64,000 nucleotides of DNA from Geomobilibacter sp964432205 (GTDB taxonomy: Bacteria > Desulfobacterota > Desulfuromonadia > Geobacterales > DSM-12255), in the NCBI GenBank assembly GCA_964432205.1, contig CAYSMK010000029.1, positions 1-64,000 of the forward strand. The letters are read 5' to 3'. The first letter of the stretch is position 1, and every line of letters starts with the position of its first letter. Positions 26,248-34,010 of the stretch are shown in pieces. Position numbers and translations under genes: made by a program. Below the pieces are notes generated by a model. That model ran no database searches, had not been told where the DNA came from, and worked only from the letters and a program-made list of their open reading frames with translations.

Positions 26248-27984
26248 CTACCAGTTGAACAGTTGATCGATCTCTTCGTCAGGTACCGAGAACACCTGAT
26301 TGTGCGGAGCGATCGGGTCGGTGTAGAAGAAGCGCGGCAGCCGGTCGTGCTGTTTGGTGAAACCTGCCCTAGCGTTGAAATCCCGCTCGGCGGAAAGGAC
26401 CCTCTTGCCTAGCGCCACCACGTCGTCACCGGTCATGTTAATCCCGTAGAAGGAGCCGAGCATATCGAGCAGGGCCTGAAAGGTCTCCGCCTGGTCCATG
26501 ATGGCAAAGGCGATGAAGAGGCACATGCCGGTGGAGTCGATGGCGGCGGTGGCGATCTGCAGGTTCCGCGACAACTCGATCTGCCCCTCGGTCTTCAGCG
26601 GGTCAACGTCCCCCCCTACCTTGAGGATGTTGGTGGCGATGGCATAGCCGGCGGTATGGTCGGCCCCCATGGTGGTGGTTGCGTAGGTGACGCCGATGCC
26701 CTGGATCGGTCGGGGGTCGTAGGCAGGGATGGCCTGCCCTTTGACCACCGGAACCTTCTCGACGCCGAAGACCTTGCCGACAATCTCGGCACCACAGCCG
26801 AGAACGCGCCCGAGCGGGGTTCCCTTGCCCACTTCTTCTATCAGCCGGATGGCCCCTTCACAGTCACCGAAGGGGACCAGGCCGGCCTCCATGGCCACCC
26901 CGATGGCAACCCCCATTTCAATGGTGTCGAGACCGAAGTTGTCGTCCATGTAGTCCAGTCTTGCCACGGTGTCCAGATCGTCGATACCGCAGTGGCCGCC
27001 ATGAGACCAGACCGTCTCGTATTCGGGTTGCTTGCTGACGTATTTGCCGTCTTTGTCGTTGAAGATGCCTGAGCACTGGATAACACAGCCGCGATGGCAA
27101 CCGTGGGTAGCGGTGCCACCCCTCTTGATCTCCAGCTCTGCCTGGGCTTCACCGGAAAGCTTGGCCGAACCCTCGAAAACACCTGTCTTGAAGTTACGAG
27201 TCGGGTAGCCACCGGCCTCGTTGAGAACGTTGGTCAGGATGTTGGTGCCGTAGGCAGGGAGCCCTTCGCCGGTGACCGGGTGCTTGCGCAGACCTTCGAC
27301 GAACTTGCGGTTGGCATCCCGGAACTTCTCCGGATCCTTCGGTGCCCGCATCTTCATGCCGGCATCGTCCAGGATAATCACCTTGACCCGCTTGGCCCCC
27401 ATGACCGCCCCAACGCCCCCTCTTCCGCAGTGTCGGGTCGGCCGAAGTTCCGGGTCAGTGCAGGCGATGGAGGCGGCCAGGAGCTGCCGCTCGCCAGCCG
27501 AGCCGATGGTGATGTAGGCGACCTTGTCGCCGTACTCGCCGCGCATCTTCTCCACCAGGGGATAGTTGTCCATCAGCTTGAGGCTGTTATCCACCTCGAT
27601 CTTGATGCCGTCAATGTTGATAGTGATCTTGTAGAGGTCGTCACTGGCCGGTTTTCCTTCCAGAATGACTGCGGCATAGCCGATTCTCGCCAGTACCTGG
27701 GCCGCCTGGCCGCCGGCGTTGGACTCCTTTATGGTGCCGGTCAGCGGGCTCTTGCAGCCAACCGACAGACGGCCGGTCATGGAACCGATGGTGCCGGAGA
27801 GCATCCCCGGAGCAAAGATCAGCTTGTTCTCGGCGCCGAGCGGATGACAATGGGGGTGCACCTCCTTGGCGATGAAGAGCGACGTCAGCGCCCTGCCGCC
27901 AAGGCCGGCATACTCGCCGACCGGTTCAAACGTCACCCTGGGGCCACCGGCAGCCCCCATGTCGATGCGTGCAATCTTATCCAT
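26248..27984 (-). CDS. Aldehyde ferredoxin oxidoreductase (tungsten/molybdenum enzyme)
   Basis: This 578-residue AOR-family enzyme oxidises aldehydes to acids, passing electrons to ferredoxin or a partner. N-terminal pterin-binding segments are present (ARIDMGAAGGPRVTFEPVGE; GLGGRALTSLFIAKEVHP; SMTGRLSVGCKSPLTGTIKE). The cluster cysteines lie in THGCHRGCVIQCSG, with C-x3-C-x3-C spacing rather than the C-x2-C-x3-C of the Pyrococcus enzyme, and a fourth cysteine is in IDSTGMCLFIAF. The start at 27984 follows GGGAG and gives the usual N-terminus; in-frame ATGs further upstream add only unrelated residues. It could take aldehydes made by the amine dehydrogenase encoded next door. Confidence 0.92.
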   Translation of the reverse strand: MDKIARIDMGAAGGPRVTFEPVGEYAGLGGRALTSLFIAKEVHPHCHPLGAENKLIFAPGMLSGTIGSMTGRLSVGCKSPLTGTIKESNAGGQAAQVLARIGYAAVILEGKPASDDLYKITINIDGIKIEVDNSLKLMDNYPLVEKMRGEYGDKVAYITIGSAGERQLLAASIACTDPELRPTRHCGRGGVGAVMGAKRVKVIILDDAGMKMRAPKDPEKFRDANRKFVEGLRKHPVTGEGLPAYGTNILTNVLNEAGGYPTRNFKTGVFEGSAKLSGEAQAELEIKRGGTATHGCHRGCVIQCSGIFNDKDGKYVSKQPEYETVWSHGGHCGIDDLDTVARLDYMDDNFGLDTIEMGVAIGVAMEAGLVPFGDCEGAIRLIEEVGKGTPLGRVLGCGAEIVGKVFGVEKVPVVKGQAIPAYDPRPIQGIGVTYATTTMGADHTAGYAIATNILKVGGDVDPLKTEGQIELSRNLQIATAAIDSTGMCLFIAFAIMDQAETFQALLDMLGSFYGINMTGDDVVALGKRVLSAERDFNARAGFTKQHDRLPRFFYTDPIAPHNQVFSVPDEEIDQLFNW

Positions 27985-28195
27985 TCTTGCTCCCATTCCC
28001 TTTGAGTGATTTTGTGACAAGGACCACGTGAATCCTCCTTTCCACGCCTCTTCCGCAGAATCTGTAGCAGGCGGTGCACTGATCATTGACAAGCTGCGTC
28101 GCAACAACAAGCCGGAATGTCCAGAATGTGGCCGTAGAAGCAAGACACATGATAACAGCCGACACGTCTGTTTGAGCATGTACCGATCTGGGCAT
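27985..28195. other. Gap between aldehyde oxidoreductase and qhpE genes
   Basis: About 210 bases that must hold the promoter of the AOR-RHH-activator unit if it is not read through from the qhp operon. The best -24/-12-like string (complement of 28098-28111, GG and GC only nine bases apart) has the wrong spacing. No terminator with a T run was seen. Confidence 0.4.
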
Positions 28196-28891
28196 TCAAT
28201 TGTCCGGAAATTGGGGCACACTAAACTTCGCTAGGTGAGCAGTCACCCTCGCACAAGCAAAGGAATTGCCGAAAAGACTTCCTAGAGGAAGCTCTTTGTC
28301 AAGTGATAGCGAGCTTCCATTCGCAGAATAAGGGTAAGGTTGGCTTTCATCGAAAACAATTTCTTCCGGAGGTAATCTGTCATCTGCAACTACGCCTATG
28401 ACCCCGGGTATGGAGGCGGGAAGCAGACCGGAACAATTCGACTTGCCTGCAGCGACAATAATACACCCAGCATGAAGAGCAGACTCACAGGCTTTAACCA
28501 ACTGATCGCTACCAGGCCCGAACGACGTGCACAAACTCAGGTTGATATGCGAACATCCCTCCGCAGCAGCACGCAAAACAGCACGCGCCACTAGAGAAGG
28601 ATACGTACAGAAATCCCTCTCAAAAACCTTCAACGAGAAAATTTCTGATGCGGGAAGATACCGTCTCAATATCCCCGCAACAACGGTACCATGGCCAACA
28701 AAATCACGAAAATCGTCATCCTCGAGAATTTTTCCCTTCTGGTCCAGATAGATATGACAGCCATCCACTAATCCCCTAACCTGAGAATGCCATGGATTTA
28801 CTCCGGTGTCGATCATGCCAATTTTGATGTGATTCTGCGTCGACTTTATATAACTAGGGATGTCTTTGTTTTTATGGTTCAAAATGTCCAT
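28196..28891 (-). CDS. qhpE: QHNDH leader peptidase, subtilisin-like (QhpE)
   Basis: This 231-residue S8-family serine protease has the triad Asp28 (KIGMIDTGVNPWH), His67 (FVGHGTVVAGIL) and Ser210 (FGNSFACARVTAHLA). It has no signal peptide, as expected for QhpE, which removes the leader of the crosslinked gamma subunit in the cytoplasm. It is compact, with no prodomain. It is the last gene of the qhp operon, 96 bases after the exporter gene. The role is assigned by family plus clustering with all other qhp genes. Confidence 0.87.
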   Translation of the reverse strand: MDILNHKNKDIPSYIKSTQNHIKIGMIDTGVNPWHSQVRGLVDGCHIYLDQKGKILEDDDFRDFVGHGTVVAGILRRYLPASEIFSLKVFERDFCTYPSLVARAVLRAAAEGCSHINLSLCTSFGPGSDQLVKACESALHAGCIIVAAGKSNCSGLLPASIPGVIGVVADDRLPPEEIVFDESQPYPYSANGSSLSLDKELPLGSLFGNSFACARVTAHLAKFSVPQFPDN

Positions 28892-28987
28892 ACCAATGAG
28901 TAATCCCTTGTATAAGCAAAAGATACTTGCAATGATAAAATTGAATCACATGCCGGTAGAAAGGTCCTCGTCACTCTTTTTTCAACC

Positions 28988-30736
28988 TTATACAGCCTGT
29001 AATTCAGCAAATTTTGGTGGATGATCATTATTGCCCGTCAAGACCTCTGCCAAAGCTTGTTCACCCACCTGCCGAATCTGTGCCTTTTCTATCAGGAATA
29101 ATCTATCAAACTCAGGTAATGCGTGTAGTCGATGAGATATAAACAATATGGTACTGTTCTGGAATTTATCATACATATTGTGTCGGATACGTCCTTCAGT
29201 CTCCGGATCCAGACCAGAGAAAGCTTCATCCAAGACCAACACACTTGCTTTCTTCAAAAATAAACGTGTTAACCCGATCCGTTGCCGTTGCCCATCTGAA
29301 AGGGCCGTTCCCCTGCCCCCGATAACCGTCTCATAGCCATTAGACAGATTCATGATGAAGTTGTGAGCTTCTGCTGCCTTTGCGGCCTCAACCATTTTTT
29401 CATATGTAGCAGGAGGATTCCCATATTGTATATTTTCAGCAATTGTCGCATGAATGAGGAACGGTTCACTCCCGGCATAACCGAGTTGTTGGCAGTAAGA
29501 ATCACCATAGTCCGAAGTAGAGGGGGACTTGCGATCCATCAAGCAGATGTCACCCATCATTGGCGAGCGCAATCCAAACAGAAGTTGAACAAATGTAGAC
29601 TTACCAGCGCCGGAAGCACCGAAAAGCGCAACTCGCTCACCCTCCCCGATCTTCAAGCTTACATCTTGAAGGACAGGGTCGCGTCCCGGATAAGCGAAGG
29701 TCACGTTATTGAAAATCACCGCTCCGTTACCGTGCAATCCGGCGATCTCCGCCGGTTTGTACTCTTCATCGACTAAAACCTCAGAAACCCTTTCCAGGCT
29801 GGTCTTAGCCTCTTGAACACTTCGCACCAATCCCAACAGCCCGAGCGCAGGCCCGGTGAGACGTCCTTGATAAAGCATGAACGCCACAAAGGTCCCCAAT
29901 GTAATTTCCCCTGACTCAAGTAACCGGCCACCCCAAAGATAGACACATGCGAGGTTCAGCGACAGTGCGAGTCCGGGGCACCCCGATGCGGTTGCATCTA
30001 CCACCTGAAATCGCACCAGCTCCCTGGCGAAATTGGAATTTAGCCTTGAAAAATGACGCCGGTCCCCGACTTGAGCGGCATGCAACCGTATCGCTCGCAG
30101 GAAATTCAGTCGTTCCGAAAGAAAGTGAGAGACCTCAACCATCGCTTCCCGAATTGTCCGCGCCCCCTCCTCGACAGGCCGCCGAAACGATGCAGTGATC
30201 GCCAAAGCTACTGCGAGTCCCGCAAAGCTCAAGATTGCCAGACTGATTGAGAGTTTCAGCAGTACAATAGCCGCCACTATCAAAAAGAGAATGTTTTGAA
30301 TGAAACCAATTACCCCATCGACAAGAAGAACTTGAACCTTCGGGATATCTGCGCCAAACCTGTTCATGAGGTCGCCGTGACGATAGCGCTCCAGATGCTC
30401 TAACGGAGCATTGAGACAGTGTGAGAACAGTCTTTCTCTCATTGCTACGAGGACTCTGGTTGAAAGTTTCGTATGAACCATCCGCTTTACCGTGCCGAGG
30501 ATGATGTCTAAGACTGCAAAGGCCAATAATGCCGCAACTACACGAGGAACCATTGTATAGTTATGATTGCCAGCGATATCATCCACGAAGGTTTTACTGA
30601 TAAGTGGTGTAACCATAGATACCGCTGAAGAAACTATCCCGAGCATCAAAAGTGATGCAATCAGGAGACGGTTACCTCGCAAATGACAGTAGAAAGCCTT
30701 TATCATTGTCAGGATACTAGACTCATTCATCAGCAT
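28988..30736 (-). CDS. qhpF: ABC exporter for QHNDH gamma subunit (QhpF)
   Basis: This 582-residue half-transporter has an N-terminal six-helix membrane domain (LLIASLLMLGIVSSAVSMVT; FIQNILFLIVAAIVLLKLSI) and a C-terminal ATPase with Walker A LFGASGAGKSTFVQLLFG, signature ALSDGQRQRIGLTRL and Walker B VLVLDEAFSGLDPE. In known systems QhpF exports the processed gamma subunit to the periplasm. There is no N-terminal C39 peptidase, consistent with a separate protease (qhpE). Two ATGs (30736 and 30730) are possible; both overlap the end of the preceding U32 gene, indicating translational coupling. Confidence 0.9.
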   Translation of the reverse strand: MLMNESSILTMIKAFYCHLRGNRLLIASLLMLGIVSSAVSMVTPLISKTFVDDIAGNHNYTMVPRVVAALLAFAVLDIILGTVKRMVHTKLSTRVLVAMRERLFSHCLNAPLEHLERYRHGDLMNRFGADIPKVQVLLVDGVIGFIQNILFLIVAAIVLLKLSISLAILSFAGLAVALAITASFRRPVEEGARTIREAMVEVSHFLSERLNFLRAIRLHAAQVGDRRHFSRLNSNFARELVRFQVVDATASGCPGLALSLNLACVYLWGGRLLESGEITLGTFVAFMLYQGRLTGPALGLLGLVRSVQEAKTSLERVSEVLVDEEYKPAEIAGLHGNGAVIFNNVTFAYPGRDPVLQDVSLKIGEGERVALFGASGAGKSTFVQLLFGLRSPMMGDICLMDRKSPSTSDYGDSYCQQLGYAGSEPFLIHATIAENIQYGNPPATYEKMVEAAKAAEAHNFIMNLSNGYETVIGGRGTALSDGQRQRIGLTRLFLKKASVLVLDEAFSGLDPETEGRIRHNMYDKFQNSTILFISHRLHALPEFDRLFLIEKAQIRQVGEQALAEVLTGNNDHPPKFAELQAV

Positions 30737-31676
30737 TGTTCCAAATACCTGGGTAGTAACAGAGATGTCTCTCCAAGCAGAGCGAACTTACCCCTCGCAG
30801 ACGGATTACTTCCTGCCTGATTTCTTCGGGCGTTGCACCGTCAAAAGCACTGCGCAGAGAAAGCGATGCGAGATGCACTGAAGCCAACTTTCGCTGCAGT
30901 GATGCTTCACGGCCCACCACCTTGAAATGCGAAACACCCGCACTAATTAATCGTGGCAGGGCACAAACACCACACGGCCCCATGGGATACGTTTGGCTGG
31001 TCCGGCATCCACAAGAATTCAAAAGCCATTTCCAGAAGGCATATCTTTCTTTTGTGTCAATCGATATACCCTCCTCCCCTTCCCCGTCTTTTTCGCAGAA
31101 AGGCCCTACTGCATGGGTTGTCGCACAGAGCCCTTCCTCAAATACACATCCATCATTCATCATAAATGCTTCGAATTCCAGACCGGGAATGATCAGAGCC
31201 TCGATCTCTTCAATAGTCAGGTGCCGTGGCAGGATTACCCGAGAGACACCCAAATTACGGAAAAATTCAGCGGACGCCTTGTTCGTACAGGCGGCAAGGC
31301 TGGATACATGGATTTTCGAGGCGTAGCCTCTCTCGATGAGCTCGAGCATGAGCTCCATATCAGCAACAATAAATCCTGAAACACCAATTTTGAGCATGGA
31401 TGTAGCAAATTCAGCCAGCATTTCGACGCCACCGGGCGGGTAAAAGGGGGCGTTAAAGGTGATAAAGACGGGCTTCCCCTCGGCAAGTTCGAGAATTTTT
31501 TCAAAATCAGCCAAATCTGCAACTCCTGCAGAGTGCGGAGATCTTCTGCTTGACCATGACATACCGAATTGTGAGTCCCAACCGGGGGGGGAAATGCCGC
31601 AGTAAAATTCACCCGCGCCGGCTTCCAGTAAGTGGGCCACCTCATCCGATTTCCTTATGGGAGCTACTATTGTCAT
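30723..31676 (-). CDS. U32-family protein, UbiU-like; putative anaerobic hydroxylase subunit
   Basis: This 317-residue U32 (peptidase_U32) barrel protein shows the family features AGAGEFYCGI at the start, SRVILPRHLTIEEI, and SHFKVVGREASLQRK. Cysteines follow the UbiU arrangement: Cys177-x6-Cys184 (NDGCVFEEGLC), then Cys194 and a further group (Cys222, Cys224, Cys235, Cys238), enough for a [4Fe-4S] cluster. UbiU with UbiV hydroxylates a ubiquinone precursor without O2; RlhA and TrhP of the same family hydroxylate RNA. Located inside a tryptophylquinone-enzyme operon that lacks the O2-using QhpG, I infer that it helps hydroxylate the gamma-subunit tryptophan. A protease role is unlikely given the Fe-S cysteines. 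Its start overlaps the preceding U32 stop by four bases. Confidence 0.8.
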   Translation of the reverse strand: MTIVAPIRKSDEVAHLLEAGAGEFYCGISPPGWDSQFGMSWSSRRSPHSAGVADLADFEKILELAEGKPVFITFNAPFYPPGGVEMLAEFATSMLKIGVSGFIVADMELMLELIERGYASKIHVSSLAACTNKASAEFFRNLGVSRVILPRHLTIEEIEALIIPGLEFEAFMMNDGCVFEEGLCATTHAVGPFCEKDGEGEEGISIDTKERYAFWKWLLNSCGCRTSQTYPMGPCGVCALPRLISAGVSHFKVVGREASLQRKLASVHLASLSLRSAFDGATPEEIRQEVIRLRGVSSLCLERHLCYYPGIWNNADE

Positions 31677-32497
31677 GATTGCGGCCTGTCATGAAGCACT
31701 ATACGATCTGCCATGGCAATATAGGCTTCTGCCCAAAAATGTGGGACTTCGTAAAAGGTCGTATTGCCGGACCTCCACAAGGGTACGCTGACATCCGGCC
31801 TGGCTATCTCATGCCATCTCCCTTTGCAAGGACGTTGGCATGGCTTGCCGAGCCCCTTGGTGAAACAGCCTTCGTCATTCGTGACTTCGGCCTTGATCAG
31901 GCAATTCCTTCCCGATGCGACGAAGGTATAAGGGAGATGCAATACCCTCTGCAGCCCGCTATCGCTAGAGCCAAGAAAACCTCCTTCGAGATCGGAGTCC
32001 GTTTCAACGGCAACAACCCCAAGACCCCTCAGAAGCTTACGTATCCGTTCTCCCCGCTGAGGGAGCCCTGTTGCCGGTACCACTACCTGTTCAATAAGTC
32101 TCGGATCGCGAAGGGCTCTATTTATCAACCTCCCGGCGCGCAACCGGACATTCGGATGGGATTGGCGAAGAACGTTAAAAACACCCCAATCGTTAAAAAC
32201 CACTGCGGGATTGCATCCTTCACGCTTAAGCCCTTCGTAAAGCCGGGCCACCCGTTTCAACCCTTTATCTGTAACGGTGGATGTCAACATCACTGCTTCC
32301 AGTCCAGCCTCACGAGCCCAAAGACAAAAGTCTATCGCCTTCGTTAATCCCGGAATCAAGTCTTCGCAGAATTCAGAACCGAAATAGATGGCACGCAATG
32401 GCCCTGGAGGGAGATCATGCCTCCACGTAACGGAACAAAATTCACGCGGATCCCCGGGCAGATTACGTACATCTGAAATTGATAGCCCATATTCCAT
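31673..32497 (-). CDS. U32-family protein, UbiV-like; putative anaerobic hydroxylase subunit
   Basis: This 274-residue protein matches the smaller UbiV type. An early cysteine lies in AIYFGSEFCEDL (Cys44, compare UbiV Cys39), and a late cluster GRNCLIKAEV, DEGCFTKG, KPCQRPCKG (Cys199, Cys211, Cys220, Cys224) keeps the C-x3-C end of the UbiV ligands. It overlaps the UbiU-like gene by four bases, as expected for a heterodimer. Known UbiU-UbiV both carry [4Fe-4S] clusters and need each other. In this operon the pair occupies the functional gap left by the missing monooxygenase QhpG. The specific reaction (C6/C7 hydroxylation of Trp80 in the gamma precursor) is my inference. Confidence 0.78.
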   Translation of the reverse strand: MEYGLSISDVRNLPGDPREFCSVTWRHDLPPGPLRAIYFGSEFCEDLIPGLTKAIDFCLWAREAGLEAVMLTSTVTDKGLKRVARLYEGLKREGCNPAVVFNDWGVFNVLRQSHPNVRLRAGRLINRALRDPRLIEQVVVPATGLPQRGERIRKLLRGLGVVAVETDSDLEGGFLGSSDSGLQRVLHLPYTFVASGRNCLIKAEVTNDEGCFTKGLGKPCQRPCKGRWHEIARPDVSVPLWRSGNTTFYEVPHFWAEAYIAMADRIVLHDRPQS

Positions 32498-32514
32498 CGT
32501 TTGCCTCTAGTTTT

Positions 32515-32555
32515 GCTGCGAGGTCCGCGCCATTCCTAGCGACGGACCTCGCAGC
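32515..32555 (-). promoter_or_regulatory. 13-bp perfect hairpin between structural and maturation genes
   Basis: GCTGCGAGGTCCG and its exact complement flank a 15-base loop. On the minus strand it lies 8 bases past the beta-subunit stop and 18 bases before the UbiV-like start. No T run follows, so it is more likely an mRNA-stability or processing element than a terminator. Confidence 0.75.
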
Positions 32556-32562
32556 ACTCTTA

Positions 32563-33597
32563 TTACAGCGGCATCTTCGCCAACGCCCAGCCGTCAGTCT
32601 TGAATTGTATGACTTTGATCGGCTTCACGGTTTCGGCATCGTACACAACCATCGTTGACCCGCCAGCACCAGCATAGATTTTTTTGCCGTCCTCGGAGGG
32701 GAAAACCCCATATTGGGTCCCTTCATGTATGGGGATGATTGTTGAAATGGAGCTTGTTTCGACGTCAATTACAACAAGATCGTCCATAACCCCATATACT
32801 TTTTTCCTGTCGTTAGAGTAGTTTGTCGTGTAGAGCATAACCGGCTCGCCTTTTATGGGCATTTCCTTAATCTCGCCATTGTTTCCATCAATGCTCAATA
32901 ACCCCATGAATTTGGGAGCACCACCTGGGTGCTTGCCCCCATAATAGTTGACAAGAATCGTGTCGCCGTTTTCCTGAGTTTGCGGCCAGAGCACCAGCAC
33001 ATTCATTTCTCGATCAAACATGGAATAGGTTTCGACAATCTTCATGTCCGGCTTTGACGTATCTATTTTGTAGATATCCTTTCCGACGGCATAAACCATG
33101 TCCTTGTTTTTTAGTTTGAGCACACCGGCAACGCCCAAGGGAAGCTCCACACTGCGCAGTATTTTCCCTGTTTCAAGATCAATTTGCGCTAGAACCGGCG
33201 CGGGGACCACGACCTCTCCCCCCTCGGTCTTACGTGTCATGAGGCTTGCCCACGCAGTTTTGCCTGATTCGTCCAGCATGAACCCGAACATGAAGCGTTG
33301 CCAGCCATCCTGATTGATGTCGACACTATTCACTACTTTCATCTGCTGCAGATCAATCTTACTAATGAGATGTCGCTTACTTGTGACATACAAATACTTC
33401 TTGTCTTTCGTCCAGCCGGCTTCACGGGTCCAGCCATTGACCGGTATATCGGCGATGATTTCATCGGTATCGCTATCGACCACGGAGACCATCGAATACC
33501 CAAGATTAAAGATATATTCCTTGGCTTCACCCAGAGCGGCTATTGCCATCAGGCATAACGCTATAGCGGCAATCGTAAAACATTTTTGTCTGATCAT
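32563..33597 (-). CDS. qhpB: Quinohemoprotein amine dehydrogenase, beta subunit
   Basis: This 344-residue protein has a signal peptide (FTIAAIALCLMAIAALGEAK) and repeated beta-propeller blades of YVTN type (YSMVSVVDSDTDEIIADIPV; LYVTSKRHLISKIDLQQMKV; TMVVYDAETVKPIKVIQF). Length and fold match the seven-bladed beta subunit that forms the base for the CTQ-bearing gamma subunit. It is secreted to the periplasm. Gene order alpha-qhpD-gamma-beta is the same as in Paracoccus and Pseudomonas. No truncation is seen. Confidence 0.9.
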   Translation of the reverse strand: MIRQKCFTIAAIALCLMAIAALGEAKEYIFNLGYSMVSVVDSDTDEIIADIPVNGWTREAGWTKDKKYLYVTSKRHLISKIDLQQMKVVNSVDINQDGWQRFMFGFMLDESGKTAWASLMTRKTEGGEVVVPAPVLAQIDLETGKILRSVELPLGVAGVLKLKNKDMVYAVGKDIYKIDTSKPDMKIVETYSMFDREMNVLVLWPQTQENGDTILVNYYGGKHPGGAPKFMGLLSIDGNNGEIKEMPIKGEPVMLYTTNYSNDRKKVYGVMDDLVVIDVETSSISTIIPIHEGTQYGVFPSEDGKKIYAGAGGSTMVVYDAETVKPIKVIQFKTDGWALAKMPL

Positions 33598-33646
33598 GCT
33601 TGGCTCCTCGTATGTTTATTGTTTGATTACATCAAAGTGGTTATTT

Positions 33647-33976
33647 CTATTTAATATTTCTCCAATCACGAGCCACGTTTTGGCATTGCTGATCGAAATC
33701 CGGACTATTTGTCAGTCCATCCGGAACCTGTGCCGGCCACCAGCAGTCGCCAGCACAACCTGGGTAATCACGGGCAGAAGATTGACAGTTCCCGATTGGA
33801 TATGTAGCACGGGGATTTGTCTCCCAGCCGGTGTCGAATACTGTGTTGCATCCGACTGGCATGCTCACCGAGACGTCCTCGAGGGCCTCCACCGACTTAC
33901 TCTCACCTTCGGCTAACGCTTCTATTTCTCTTGCCTTCCGGTTCAATGCTTCTATACACTTCTTGGCATTCTTCAT
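33647..33976 (-). CDS. qhpC: Quinohemoprotein amine dehydrogenase, gamma subunit precursor (CTQ carrier)
   Basis: This 109-residue precursor has a helical, charged leader of about 36 residues without a secretion signal and a mature part of about 73. The core YPGCAGDCWWPAQVPD and the tail ARDWRNI match known gamma subunits. All four crosslink pairs are present with correct spacing: Cys43-Glu52, Cys64-Asp70 and Cys78-Asp86 for thioethers, and Cys74-Trp80 for cysteine tryptophylquinone (known mature numbering 7-16, 27-33, 41-49, 37-43). Asp70 also corresponds to the proposed catalytic base. Cys98 has no partner in the known pattern. The start has AAGGAAAGGAAC upstream. QhpD, QhpE and QhpF encoded alongside would crosslink, trim and export it. 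Confidence 0.95.
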   Translation of the reverse strand: MKNAKKCIEALNRKAREIEALAEGESKSVEALEDVSVSMPVGCNTVFDTGWETNPRATYPIGNCQSSARDYPGCAGDCWWPAQVPDGLTNSPDFDQQCQNVARDWRNIK

Positions 33977-34010
33977 GATGTTCCTTTCCTTTCAGATAGA
34001 TTTGCATAAG

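Noticed and set aside
30723..32497. Calling the two U32 proteins peptidases that process the gamma subunit
   Set aside because: The S8 protease QhpE already fills that role, and both U32 proteins carry Fe-S cysteine sets like the O2-independent hydroxylases rather than anything catalytic for proteolysis.
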